From Streptomyces durmitorensis (lineage in GTDB: Bacteria; Actinomycetota; Actinomycetes; Streptomycetales; Streptomycetaceae): a DNA stretch of 64,000 nt. This document shows, piece after piece, positions 16,527-26,405 of this stretch (position 1 is the first letter of the stretch; every line of letters starts with the position of its first letter). The notes below the pieces were generated by a model. The model did not search any database, was not told the origin of the DNA, and worked only from the letters and a program-made list of their open reading frames with translations. The position numbers and the translations under genes were made by a program. The stretch is taken from contig NZ_CP097289.1 of assembly GCF_023498005.1 (NCBI RefSeq), positions 8,370,001-8,434,000 on the forward strand. Direction: 5' to 3'.

Positions 16527-18457
16527 CGCTGCTGAAGGACGTGCACGCCGAACGGGGCGAGCCGCGCCTCCTCCACCGCCTCACCCGTCACCAGGTCGTG
16601 CAGCGAACCGTCCACCGCCGGGCGCACCGTCAGCTCCTCGTCCGACTGGCTGACCAGCCATACGAACCGCCGCCCGTCCTCGTGGACGAGGACGTCTGCC
16701 GAGACGTAGTGGCTGTCCACGGTCACCGTCCGCTCCACACCGGCCAGTTGGGCCAACGCCGCGTACAGCCGGTGCGTCTGCTCCGGGTTGACGCGGGCCG
16801 TGCCTGCGGCCATGTGCTCCAGCGGGTAGGTGGCGAGGACCGTACGGCCGCGCCCCGTCTCGTGGACCAGGAGCGCGGGGCGCCCGTGCGCGTCCTTCGC
16901 CACGACCCGCGCCCCCGTCGGGACGACCGGCAGATAGGCGCGGCTGTCCTCGTTGCCCGCGACAGGGAAGCGCAGGGTCTCGCCCGCCGGGATGCCGCCG
17001 AACTCCTCGGTGAAGGTCATCTCCAGGACGTCGTCCTCGATGGGTTCGGCCACCCCGTAGGTGAGCTGGAGCTCGACGCCGAAGAGCCCGTCCAGATCGT
17101 CGAACCACGGGCCGCGCGTGCCGGGGTGCTCGCCGGAGCAGAACGACAGGTACACGGTGGCGCCCTCGCGGGCCCGCCGCTCCAGCTCGCGCCGCGTGCG
17201 GGTGGTCAACTGCCGGGTGGACGGCAGGAGATACAGGGAAGCGTCCCCGGGCATCCCGTCCGCCTCCCGCGTGAGGCCCACCGGGAGATCGGCCCCGCGC
17301 GCGGCGACGTAACCCTGGTGGAGGGACGTGAAGATCAGGGGCCGGTCGGCGGGTCGGCTGTAGGGGTAGCCGCGCTCCAGGAACGCGGGCACGACGAGGG
17401 CCGCGTCCGCGTCCGAACGGCGGCAGTGCGCGAAGTCCACCTGCTCCAACACCTGGGAGAACGCGGCGAGTTCGACGAGCGGTGCCTTCGGTTCTCCCTT
17501 GCTGTCGGTGATGCCGAAGTGCATCTCGAAGGGGTGGTGGTCGTAGGGCGACTGGTCCCACAGGTCGTCGTAGTCGGTGTTGTTCCAGGCCATCCAGCCG
17601 GTCGCGCCGCCGAGGAGGGAGTTGTGGAGCGTCTGGCGGTAGTAGATGCCCGCGTTCTCCGCGGAAACGGTGTCCGTCGAGAGCCCGAACTCCTCCAGGA
17701 TCACCGGCTGTCCGGTGACCGCCGCCAGCTCGCACTCGAACGCGGCGCGGTAGTGCTGGCGTACGCGGTCGGTGTCGGAGCGGTACACGTGCGGGCCCAC
17801 GAAATCGACGTACTCGGCCGTGTCCCGCAGCGAGAAGCCGTTGTCGCGGCCCGTCACCTCGATGCCCCACGCGCCGTCACCGAGCGACACCGGCTGCGTG
17901 CCGCCCGCCGCGCGCACCGCGTCGCACATGAACTGCGCCCAGGCGGTGACGACATCGCTGGAGGGCGGGTCCACTTGGTAGATGCGGCCGTAGCCCGGCA
18001 TCTCGTTGGTGATGAGCCAGCCGGTGACCCCCGCGTGGTCCTTGAAGCGGCGCGTCATCTGCGAGACGAACCACGCCTGGCGGCCGACCAGCCACACGTC
18101 CTCGTAGAGGTCGCGGTCCCCGCGCCACGCCGGGTCCCAGTTCTCGCCGGACATGTGCCCGACGATGAAGGTCGGCACCGTGCCCATCCCCAACTCGGTG
18201 TGCGCGTCGAGGAAGTCACGGAAGCGCTCGCACAACTCCTCGTCGATGCGGTGCGGTTCGGGGTGGAAGTCCGGCCAGTAGAAGAAGGAGCGGGTCATCG
18301 TCAGGCCGTGCTCGCGCAGCACGGCCAGTTCCTCGCGGACCGTCTTCGGGTCGTAGTTCCGCCACATCAGCGGACCGCCGGTGCGGGACCAGAAGTTGGC
18401 ACCTATCCAGGGCAGGACGGCGGAGTCATGGGTGAGCTGGGCGCTGTGGCGTCGCAT
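16523..18457 (-). CDS. GH5-like hydrolase with beta-galactosidase-type accessory domain
   Basis: The 644-residue protein begins with a TIM barrel carrying both GH clan A catalytic glutamates: Glu152 in LITNEMPGYG (acid/base) and Glu256 in VILEEFGLS (nucleophile). After about residue 340 comes a flavodoxin-like segment (DASLYLLPSTRQLTTRTRRELERRAREGATVYLSF), resembling the trimerisation domain of GH42 enzymes, and a C-terminal beta-rich domain. This architecture suggests a cytoplasmic beta-mannosidase or related exo-enzyme of GH5 type; GH5_18 relatives in actinobacteria act on Man-beta-1,4-GlcNAc, but that link is inference. The ATG at 18457 was chosen; upstream codons are Arg-rich shadow sequence. 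It lies 53 bases after the LacI stop in the same operon. Confidence 0.75.
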   Translation of the reverse strand: MRRHSAQLTHDSAVLPWIGANFWSRTGGPLMWRNYDPKTVREELAVLREHGLTMTRSFFYWPDFHPEPHRIDEELCERFRDFLDAHTELGMGTVPTFIVGHMSGENWDPAWRGDRDLYEDVWLVGRQAWFVSQMTRRFKDHAGVTGWLITNEMPGYGRIYQVDPPSSDVVTAWAQFMCDAVRAAGGTQPVSLGDGAWGIEVTGRDNGFSLRDTAEYVDFVGPHVYRSDTDRVRQHYRAAFECELAAVTGQPVILEEFGLSTDTVSAENAGIYYRQTLHNSLLGGATGWMAWNNTDYDDLWDQSPYDHHPFEMHFGITDSKGEPKAPLVELAAFSQVLEQVDFAHCRRSDADAALVVPAFLERGYPYSRPADRPLIFTSLHQGYVAARGADLPVGLTREADGMPGDASLYLLPSTRQLTTRTRRELERRAREGATVYLSFCSGEHPGTRGPWFDDLDGLFGVELQLTYGVAEPIEDDVLEMTFTEEFGGIPAGETLRFPVAGNEDSRAYLPVVPTGARVVAKDAHGRPALLVHETGRGRTVLATYPLEHMAAGTARVNPEQTHRLYAALAQLAGVERTVTVDSHYVSADVLVHEDGRRFVWLVSQSDEELTVRPAVDGSLHDLVTGEAVEEARLAPFGVHVLQQR

Positions 18458-18510
18458 GGTGGTACTCAGGTCTTTCCGTACGGGGATGGAGAGGTGATCG
18501 GAAGCGGAGG

Positions 18511-19572
18511 TCAGCCGGTGGGGCCCGTCGACTCGCGGACGACGAGCCGTGGCCGGTCGTCGAGCGCCGCGGGCGGCACGTCCTCGCCGCACTGCGCAAG
18601 GAGCGCACGCGCGGCGGCGGCGCCGACCCGCTGCACCTGCTGGTCGACGGTCGTCAGACGCGGATGCAGCCAGCGGCCGATGGGGAGATTGTCGTAGCCG
18701 ACGACGGACAGGTCGTCCGGGACGCGGAGTCCGGCGCGCTGGGCCGCGCCGATGCCGCACACCGCCATGGAGTCGTTGGCGTACATGACGGCCGTGGGAC
18801 GCTCCGCCATGCCGAGCAGCCGCTCGGTCGCGGCGACGGCCGCCGCCTCGGAGAAGTCGGTGCTCAGGACGGCAGCGGGCCGGGCTCCCTTGAGCAGCAA
18901 GGTCTCTTCGAAGACAGCGCGGCGCAGCCCCGTGTGCAGCAGCTCGCCGGGCCCCGACACATAGGCGATGCGCCGGTGACCGAGTTCCATGAGGTGGTCG
19001 ACGGCTTCGTGTATGCCGGCGCCCTGGTTGCCCAGGCCCACCGTGGGCACGAGCGCGTCCGGCCGGGGCGCGCCGAGCAGCACGGCGGGCAGGCCGAGGC
19101 CCCGCAGGAGCGGCGGGCGCGGATCGTCGGCGCGGGCGTCGGTCAGGACGGCGCCGTCGACGCGGCCCTCGGCGGCCAGGCGTTCGTACAGCGCGCTCTC
19201 CTCGGCCACGTCCGTGACCAGGTGGAGCAGCAAGCCGTAGCCGCGTGGGGCCAGTTCGCCCTCAAGACCGGTGATCAGCTCGCTGAAGTGCGGGTCCGCG
19301 CCGAGCACGTCCGTGGGGCGGCGCACCACGAGGGCGAGTGTGCGGGTCCGCGCGCTGCGCAGGGCCGTCGCCGTGGCGCTCGGCGACCAGCCGAGCTCGG
19401 CGGCGGCGTCCAGGATGCGGCGCCGGGTCGCCTCGGAGATGCGGCCCTTGGCGTTGAAGGCCTGCGAGACGGCGGCCGTGGAGACCCCGGCCGCCGCGGC
19501 GACCGCCTTGATCGTCGGACGCGCGCCGCTGTCCCTGCCGTTGTCCCTGCGAGATGTCTCCGACCCGCTCAC
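18511..19572 (-). CDS. LacI-family repressor embedded in the GH5/GH3 operon
   Basis: A 353-residue LacI/GalR regulator. The helix-turn-helix lies at about residues 20-40 (TIKAVAAAAGVSTAAVSQAFN) followed by the hinge (LGWSPSATATALRS), and the ligand-binding domain shows TRTLALVVRRPTD, MELGHRRIAYVSG, PTAVMYANDSMAVCGIGAAQ and VVGYDNLPIGRWLHPRLTTVDQ. The GTG start at 19572 overlaps the preceding permease stop (GTGA). Being inside the operon it should be co-expressed with the importer and enzymes, giving negative feedback. The palindrome at 22712-22727 near the operon promoter is its best candidate operator. The ligand is presumably an oligosaccharide brought in by the importer. Confidence 0.93.
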   Translation of the reverse strand: MSGSETSRRDNGRDSGARPTIKAVAAAAGVSTAAVSQAFNAKGRISEATRRRILDAAAELGWSPSATATALRSARTRTLALVVRRPTDVLGADPHFSELITGLEGELAPRGYGLLLHLVTDVAEESALYERLAAEGRVDGAVLTDARADDPRPPLLRGLGLPAVLLGAPRPDALVPTVGLGNQGAGIHEAVDHLMELGHRRIAYVSGPGELLHTGLRRAVFEETLLLKGARPAAVLSTDFSEAAAVAATERLLGMAERPTAVMYANDSMAVCGIGAAQRAGLRVPDDLSVVGYDNLPIGRWLHPRLTTVDQQVQRVGAAAARALLAQCGEDVPPAALDDRPRLVVRESTGPTG

Positions 19573-20396
19573 ATCTTCACCGCCCCACTGACGAGGGCCT
19601 GCTGCATCCGCTTCTGCAGCACCGTGTAGACGGCCCATACCGGTACGAGAGTCAGAACCGTACCGGCGGTCAGCACCCCGTAATCCGTCCCCGTGAGGGA
19701 CTTCAGGGTGGGCAGGGCGACCTGGACGGTGCGCTGGGACGGGTCGGGGCCGATGATCACGAGAGAGTAGAGGTACTCGTTCCAGAACGTCAGGAAGTTC
19801 AGGAGCAGCACCGTCGCGATGCCGGGCAGACACATCGGCGTATAGACGTGGCGCAGGACCGCGAAGGTGGAGGCGCCGTCCATCCGGGCCGCCTCCTCCA
19901 TCTCCTTGGGGATGGTCCGCATGAACTGCACCAGGATGACGACGGACAGCGGCATCGCGGTCGCGGGCAGGAAGAGCACCATGAACAGGCGGGTGTGGAA
20001 CAGGCCTGTCGCCGCGGCCAGCAGGAACGTCGGGAAGAGCGCGGCGAACGTCGGGATGAGGAAGCCCAGCGAGAAGACCTTCTCGACGAACGCCCCGAGC
20101 GGGCCCGTCGCGCGGGCGATCGCGAACGCCGCCGGGATCGCGAGCGCCAGCGTCAGCGCGAGCGAGAAGGCCGTCACCAGCGCCGAGTTGACGACCGCGA
20201 GCCCCAGATCGGCGCTCTCGAAGGCCGTGCCGAAGTTGCCGAACGACAGCGAGGTGGGGAGGGAGAAGGGGCTGGCGAAGATCTGGTCGTTCGTCTTGAA
20301 GGCAGAGGCCAGCAGGTAATAGAGGGGGACGACGAGCAGCGCCGCGTACGCCCACGCCAGGATGTGCGCGGGCAGCCAGGACTTTCCGTGCTTCAA
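19569..20396 (-). CDS. CUT1 sugar ABC transporter permease (MalG type)
   Basis: Inner-membrane component of the oligosaccharide importer. Six hydrophobic segments are spread over 275 residues, with the conserved cytoplasmic EAA loop MEEAARMDGASTFAVLRHVYTPM that contacts the ATPase. The TTG at 20396 was chosen because a GGAG lies 9 bases upstream; an upstream TTG at 20411 has no ribosome site. It follows the MalF-type permease by 32 bases and its stop overlaps the LacI start. No ATPase gene is linked, so a shared MsiK-type ATPase located elsewhere is probable for this class of Streptomyces importers. Confidence 0.9.
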   Translation of the reverse strand: MKHGKSWLPAHILAWAYAALLVVPLYYLLASAFKTNDQIFASPFSLPTSLSFGNFGTAFESADLGLAVVNSALVTAFSLALTLALAIPAAFAIARATGPLGAFVEKVFSLGFLIPTFAALFPTFLLAAATGLFHTRLFMVLFLPATAMPLSVVILVQFMRTIPKEMEEAARMDGASTFAVLRHVYTPMCLPGIATVLLLNFLTFWNEYLYSLVIIGPDPSQRTVQVALPTLKSLTGTDYGVLTAGTVLTLVPVWAVYTVLQKRMQQALVSGAVKM

Positions 20397-20428
20397 GGTG
20401 ACCGGCTCCAATCGGGGGTCGTGCGGCG

Positions 20429-21361
20429 TCAGTAGTTCTGGCGGAACGCGCGGCGGATGGTGAGCAGACCGACGAGACCGACCAGGAAGAGGATCACGCC
20501 CACGGTCTGGCTGTAACCGAGGTCGGCCGCGATGAACGCCTTCTGGTAGACGAGGAAGGAGAGCGTCGTCGAGGAACTGCCGGGCCCGCCCTGCGTGAGC
20601 AGCAGGACGTGCTGGGCGGAACCGAAGAACGTCCAGAGGAACTGGAGCATCGTCACCACGCCCACGTACTCGCGGATGACCGGGAAGTGCACGCGCCACA
20701 TCGTCCGCCAGTGCCCGGCGCCGTCCAACTGCGCCGCCTCGCCGATCTCCTCGGGCACGCTGCCGAGGCGGGCGGCGAACAGGACGGCGGTGAAGCCGAT
20801 GCCGCCCCAGATGTCAAGGACGATCAGACACGCGAGGGCCGTCGAGGGAGAGGCGAGCCAGGCGTCGGTCACCGAGCCGAGGCCCACCGACTTCAGCGCC
20901 CCGTTGACCAGGCCGTCGGGGGAGAGCGCCGCGTAGAAGACCATCGCCTTGGCCGGGGTGGAGATCAGGCCGGGGATGAAGAGGAGATAGCGCAGGACCT
21001 TGTGGCCCGGCGGCTTCTGCGCCACGTAGTAGCCCAGCATGTACGCGCACACGATCATGATCGGCAGTGCGACGGCGAGCTGGACCGCCGTATTGCGCAC
21101 GGCGTCCCAGAACACCGGGTCGTCGAAGACGGTACGGACGTTGTCGAGCCCGGCGAACGAGACTGGCTGGAGCATGCCCGGCCAGTGCAGGGCCGCGATC
21201 ACGAAGATCGCGACCATCGGGCCGACCATGAAGACCAGGTACCAGACCAGGGCGGGGACGGCGAGGATCGTGCCGCCCTCGCGGCGGCGCTTGCGGACAG
21301 GGGGCTTCGACGGTGCGGGGCGGACCTCGGTCCCGCCCGGCGTCGACGTCAGTGTCGTCAT
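20429..21361 (-). CDS. CUT1 sugar ABC transporter permease (MalF type)
   Basis: Partner permease of the importer, 310 residues, with six predicted membrane spans starting at GTILAVPALVWYLVFMVGP after a basic N-terminus. The EAA motif is EEIGEAAQLDGAGHWRTMWRVHFPVI. Downstream segments include FGSAQHVLLLTQGGPGSSSTTLSF, typical of MalF-type subunits. It lies 34 bases after the substrate-binding protein stop and just ahead of the MalG-type gene, so the three form one transport unit. The substrate is unknown but should be the oligosaccharide processed by the GH5-like and GH3 enzymes. Confidence 0.92.
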   Translation of the reverse strand: MTTLTSTPGGTEVRPAPSKPPVRKRRREGGTILAVPALVWYLVFMVGPMVAIFVIAALHWPGMLQPVSFAGLDNVRTVFDDPVFWDAVRNTAVQLAVALPIMIVCAYMLGYYVAQKPPGHKVLRYLLFIPGLISTPAKAMVFYAALSPDGLVNGALKSVGLGSVTDAWLASPSTALACLIVLDIWGGIGFTAVLFAARLGSVPEEIGEAAQLDGAGHWRTMWRVHFPVIREYVGVVTMLQFLWTFFGSAQHVLLLTQGGPGSSSTTLSFLVYQKAFIAADLGYSQTVGVILFLVGLVGLLTIRRAFRQNY

Positions 21362-21395
21362 CTCGGGTGACTCCCAGAAGGCTCGGGCGGGCGGC

Positions 21396-22688
21396 TCATG
21401 CGGTGCGGTACGCGGCTTCGAGCACGGAGCGCACCTTGGCGGGGCTCGTGCCGCGCGTGAACGCCGTGCTGGTCGCGGTGATCAGCGGCTGCGTCGCGGC
21501 CGGCGGGACGTAGATGTCGGGCAGCAGGGCCTGGCTGACGTCGGTGCCGAGCTTCTGCGCCTCGGCGACGAGCGGGAAGTCCGTGCTGAGGGTGTCGGAG
21601 CGCAGGGCCATGTCGCGGCCGGACTCCTTGATGAAGCGCGAGACGGTGTCCTCGCGGTACATGAAGCGCACGAACTTCTCGACGGCGTCCAGCTTCTTCG
21701 TGCCGTTCGGGCTGATCCAGAAGCCGATGAGGGTGTACGTCCGCAGGATCGTCGGCTTGGTGTGCGCGGCGTCCGGCGCGAGCGGCCAGCCGCCGACCTC
21801 GGTGTGCCGGGCGACCTTCTGAGGGACCTTGGCAAGGGCCGATGACATCGCGGACTCGATGGCGGCGGACTCGGTGTTGAACTGCGTCGTCATCGTGTCC
21901 GACGTCAGACCCTGTGCCTTGTCGGCGAAGACGCCCGCGTCGCGCAGGGCGGCGAAGTACTCGATGCCCTCGCGTGCGCCCCGGCTGCCGCTGAAGTCGC
22001 CGCTCGTGAACACCTTTCGCGCCTCGTCGGGCGAGAGGAACGTCTGGATGATCTGGGCCAGGAGCTTCTGGCCCGTCCAGTCGTTGCCGCCGACCGTCAC
22101 CGGTGCGATGCCCTTGGCGCGGAGCTTGCGGGCGGCGGAGATCAGCTGGTCGCCGGTGGTGGGTATCTCGTCGACACCGGCTTTGCGGAGCAGCGCGGTA
22201 TTGTACGCGACGGGCCAGTTGGTGGCGAAGTACGGGAAAGCCCGAAGGCGCCCCTTGCCGTCGGTCCAGGCGTCGAGGGCGACGGGCAGGACCCGCTTCC
22301 GCAGCCCCCAGTCGTCCATGTACCCCAAGACGTCGACCGTCGCCCCGACATCGGTCCAGGCCAGCGTCTTGTCGTAGAGGTTCACCATGACGACGTCCGG
22401 CTCCTTGCGGGCAAGCCGGGAGGTCTCGTAGACCTGCGCGAGGTCGTCGCCGTTGACGAGGTTCTTCACCTTCAGGCCGGGATTCTCGTCCCGGAAGGCG
22501 TTCAGGGCGGACAGGTACGTGGGCGAGCCCGGAGCGGTGGTGCCGAGCTGGCTGTGCACCACGAGCGTGTCGGGATCGGAATCCGCCGACGCCAGCGTGG
22601 AACAGCCGGCGAGGGCGGGCAGGGTGGTGGCGGCGGCCAGGCCTGAACCTGCGGCGAGGAAGCCGCGCCGACTCATCGTTGAGCGCAC
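21396..22688 (-). CDS. CUT1 sugar-binding lipoprotein with Tat/lipobox signal
   Basis: The solute receptor of the operon's importer, 430 residues. The N-terminus has a twin-arginine motif (SRRGFLAAG) and a lipobox (LAGC), so it is probably Tat-exported and lipid-anchored. The mature part is the family 1 solute-binding fold (DTLVVHSQLGTTAPG, FRDENPGLKVKNLVNG, YNTALLRKAGVDEIPTT, WISPNGTKKLDAVEKFVRFMY). It is the first gene of a six-gene operon running to 14220. A sigma-70-like promoter and a palindromic operator lie upstream. Binding specificity cannot be read from the sequence; mannooligosaccharides, beta-glucans or N-glycan fragments are all conceivable. Confidence 0.92.
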   Translation of the reverse strand: MRSTMSRRGFLAAGSGLAAATTLPALAGCSTLASADSDPDTLVVHSQLGTTAPGSPTYLSALNAFRDENPGLKVKNLVNGDDLAQVYETSRLARKEPDVVMVNLYDKTLAWTDVGATVDVLGYMDDWGLRKRVLPVALDAWTDGKGRLRAFPYFATNWPVAYNTALLRKAGVDEIPTTGDQLISAARKLRAKGIAPVTVGGNDWTGQKLLAQIIQTFLSPDEARKVFTSGDFSGSRGAREGIEYFAALRDAGVFADKAQGLTSDTMTTQFNTESAAIESAMSSALAKVPQKVARHTEVGGWPLAPDAAHTKPTILRTYTLIGFWISPNGTKKLDAVEKFVRFMYREDTVSRFIKESGRDMALRSDTLSTDFPLVAEAQKLGTDVSQALLPDIYVPPAATQPLITATSTAFTRGTSPAKVRSVLEAAYRTA

Positions 22689-22711
22689 AGCGGGATGTCT
22701 CCAACCAGGGC

Positions 22712-22727
22712 GGTTAATCGATATACC
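22712..22727. promoter_or_regulatory. Candidate LacI operator of the GH5/GH3 operon
   Basis: GGTTAATCGATATACC is palindromic at 12 of 16 positions with a central ATCGAT, a usual LacI-type operator core. It lies just downstream of the predicted transcription start of the operon, where bound repressor would block elongation. Confidence 0.55.
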
Positions 22728-22742
22728 TGCGGGGGTGCGAGG

Positions 22743-22771
22743 AGCGTAGGAGCGCTTCGTTGAATGGTCAA
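22743..22771 (-). promoter_or_regulatory. Predicted promoter of the six-gene importer/GH operon
   Basis: On the minus strand TTGACC (22771-22766) is followed after exactly 17 bases by TACGCT (22748-22743). Transcription would begin near 22736, upstream of the operator at 22712-22727. Confidence 0.5.
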
Positions 22772-22863
22772 TCCCCTGTTGCGCACGGTGAATCTTCCGG
22801 CAATGCGGTCAAAACGGTCACGGGGGAGCGTGCTGCGCCGAAGTGGCGCCCGCCACGTCTTTA

Positions 22864-24957
<2,094 letters not shown>

Positions 24958-24987
24958 CACCGGGCGTCCGCCCTCGGACGCCGTACC

Positions 24988-24993
24988 TAGGAT
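24988..24993 (+). promoter_or_regulatory. Possible -10 box of a leaderless padR transcript
   Basis: TAGGAT ends 7 bases before the ATG at 25001, the spacing expected if transcription begins at the start codon. No strong -35 box is obvious, and the same bases could instead act as a ribosome site (AGGATGG). Confidence 0.35.
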
Positions 24994-25000
24994 GGCCGCC

Positions 25001-25540
25001 ATGTCACTCCCGCACGCGATCCTCACCGCCCTGATGGAGAAGCCCTCGTCCGGGCTGGAGCTCACCCGCAGGTTCGACAAGTCGATCGGCTACTTCTGGT
25101 CGGCCACGCACCAGCAGATCTACCGCGAGCTGGGGAAACTGGAACGGGACGGGGCCATCCGCGCCCTTGAGCAGCAGCAGACGACCCGCGGGCAGAAGAA
25201 GGAGTACGAGGTCCTGCCCGCGGGCCGCGCCGAGCTGGCCCGCTGGACGGCCGCGAGCCAGGACCCCAAGCCGCTGCGGGACACGCTGCTGCTGCGCCTG
25301 CGGGCGGCGGCGGTCGTCGGAACGGAGGGCATCGAGGCGGACCTGCACCGCCATCTCGCCCTGCACCAGCGGCAGTTGGCCGAGTACGAGGAGATCGAGA
25401 AGCGGGACTTCCCGCCGGGCAAGGACGCGGTGGAGGACCGGTTGCGGCATGTGGTGCTGCGGGCCGGGATCGATCTGGAGACGTTCTGGACGCAGTGGCT
25501 TGAGCGGACCCTTGAGGAGCTCGGGACGCCGGACGCCTGA
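25001..25540 (+). CDS. PadR-family transcriptional regulator
   Basis: A 179-residue regulator with the N-terminal winged helix of PadR (SLPHAILTALMEKPSSGLELTRRFDKSIGYFWSATHQQIYRELGKLERDGAI, residues 2-53) and the C-terminal helical region used for dimerisation (residues 95-175). PadR repressors of this subgroup bind palindromes resembling ATGTAAC/GTTACAT and lose DNA on binding phenolics or other ligands. The perfect TGCAACTAGTTGCA palindrome lies ahead of the upstream reductase gene, 43 bases from its own start across that gene, so it probably represses the reductase and perhaps itself. The ATG at 25001 was preferred to one 9 bases upstream. Confidence 0.92.
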   Translation: MSLPHAILTALMEKPSSGLELTRRFDKSIGYFWSATHQQIYRELGKLERDGAIRALEQQQTTRGQKKEYEVLPAGRAELARWTAASQDPKPLRDTLLLRLRAAAVVGTEGIEADLHRHLALHQRQLAEYEEIEKRDFPPGKDAVEDRLRHVVLRAGIDLETFWTQWLERTLEELGTPDA

Positions 25541-25579
25541 CGTTCCTCAGTGCCTCGCGCCTGGTGCTCGTGTGAGAGA

Positions 25580-25622
25580 CGGCTGCCGCCGGCCCGACGT
25601 GAGTCGGGACCGGCGGCAGCCG
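25580..25622. terminator. Bidirectional hairpin terminator after padR
   Basis: Long inverted repeat with 19-20-base arms and one bulged base around a GTGA-type loop, in the gap between the convergent padR and the surface-protein gene. Confidence 0.85.
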
Positions 25623-25663
25623 CATTCCTTGTGGCACTGAATCCTTGGATCCCTGGATCCGGA

Positions 25664-26173
25664 TCAGAGCCGGTGCTGCGCGCCGCGGCGGCGCAGGTAC
25701 CAGGTGCCACCACCGACGCCGGCCAAGGCCACGAGGGCCCCGCCCGCGGCGAGGGTGAGCGTGCCGTAGTCCTCGCTGCCACCGCCGAGACCGCCCCGGA
25801 CGCCGCGCGCGGGCGCCGTCGTGGACGAGGTGGTCGGCGATGCCCCGACGGTGACCGTCTGGGAACCGGCCGCCGAACCGTCCTCGCAGACCACAGCCAC
25901 CGTATGGACGCCGGTGCTGACGTTCTGCCAGGAGGCGCTGCCGCCCGTCAGTTCCACTTGCCTTCCTTGCGCGAAACTGGACTGGCCGTTGCTCATCAGC
26001 GAGGCGTCGCCTCCGTTGACGCAGGCCGCGGTGGTGACCGTGACCGTCGATCCCGTGGCGGTGACCGTGATTCCTCCGGCGGCGAACGCCGACGGAGCGG
26101 TCAGTGCCAGCGGAAGTGCAGCAGCGGCGGCGATGGTCAGGCCGGCGCGGACGAATATCTGAGTGGTACGCAT
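25664..26173 (-). CDS. Secreted/surface protein with C-terminal membrane anchor
   Basis: A 169-residue protein of unknown function. The ATG at 26173 is preceded by GGAGGG. The N-terminus has a signal peptide (FVRAGLTIAAAAALPLALTAPSAFAA). The mature part is a short beta-rich Thr/Val segment with two Cys (AACVNGG, VVCEDGS), which could form a disulfide, then a Ser/Thr/Pro-rich linker and a C-terminal hydrophobic helix (TLTLAAGGALVALAGVGGGTWYL) followed by RRR. That tail is a membrane or wall anchor, but no LPXTG-type sortase signal is seen. No neighbour points to a job. Confidence 0.7.
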   Translation of the reverse strand: MRTTQIFVRAGLTIAAAAALPLALTAPSAFAAGGITVTATGSTVTVTTAACVNGGDASLMSNGQSSFAQGRQVELTGGSASWQNVSTGVHTVAVVCEDGSAAGSQTVTVGASPTTSSTTAPARGVRGGLGGGSEDYGTLTLAAGGALVALAGVGGGTWYLRRRGAQHRL

Positions 26174-26344
26174 GAGTCTGCCCTCCGGTGGCACGGGAGG
26201 CGGTACATCCCATGCGCCGCCGGGGGTCGGGGAGCGCCCGTGCTACCTGACGACGAGCCAACGTGCCCTTCGCCGATGCCGCATGCGGACAGCCACCGGG
26301 CAGGTGACGGAATCCTTCGTACGGCCGACAGCTGACCTGGCGTC

Positions 26345-26405
26345 ATGGGCGTCCGTGGCCTTATGGGCGTCCGTTGCCTTATGGGCGTCCGTCGCCTTGT
26401 GGGCT
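26345..26405. repeat. 18-bp tandem repeat just beyond the FN3 lipoprotein gene
   Basis: Three consecutive copies of an 18-base unit, ATGGGCGTCCGTGGCCTT and two variants differing at one base, occupy 26345-26362, 26363-26380 and 26381-26398. A partial fourth copy follows, ending at the lipoprotein gene stop. Confidence 0.85.

Noticed and set aside
18458..18760. N-terminal extension of the GH5-like protein to 18760
   Set aside because: About 100 Arg/Ala/Pro-rich residues shadow the LacI gene; the ATG at 18457 starts the conserved barrel.
26345..26405. CRISPR array
   Set aside because: The units abut with no spacers and no cas gene is nearby; it is a simple tandem repeat.
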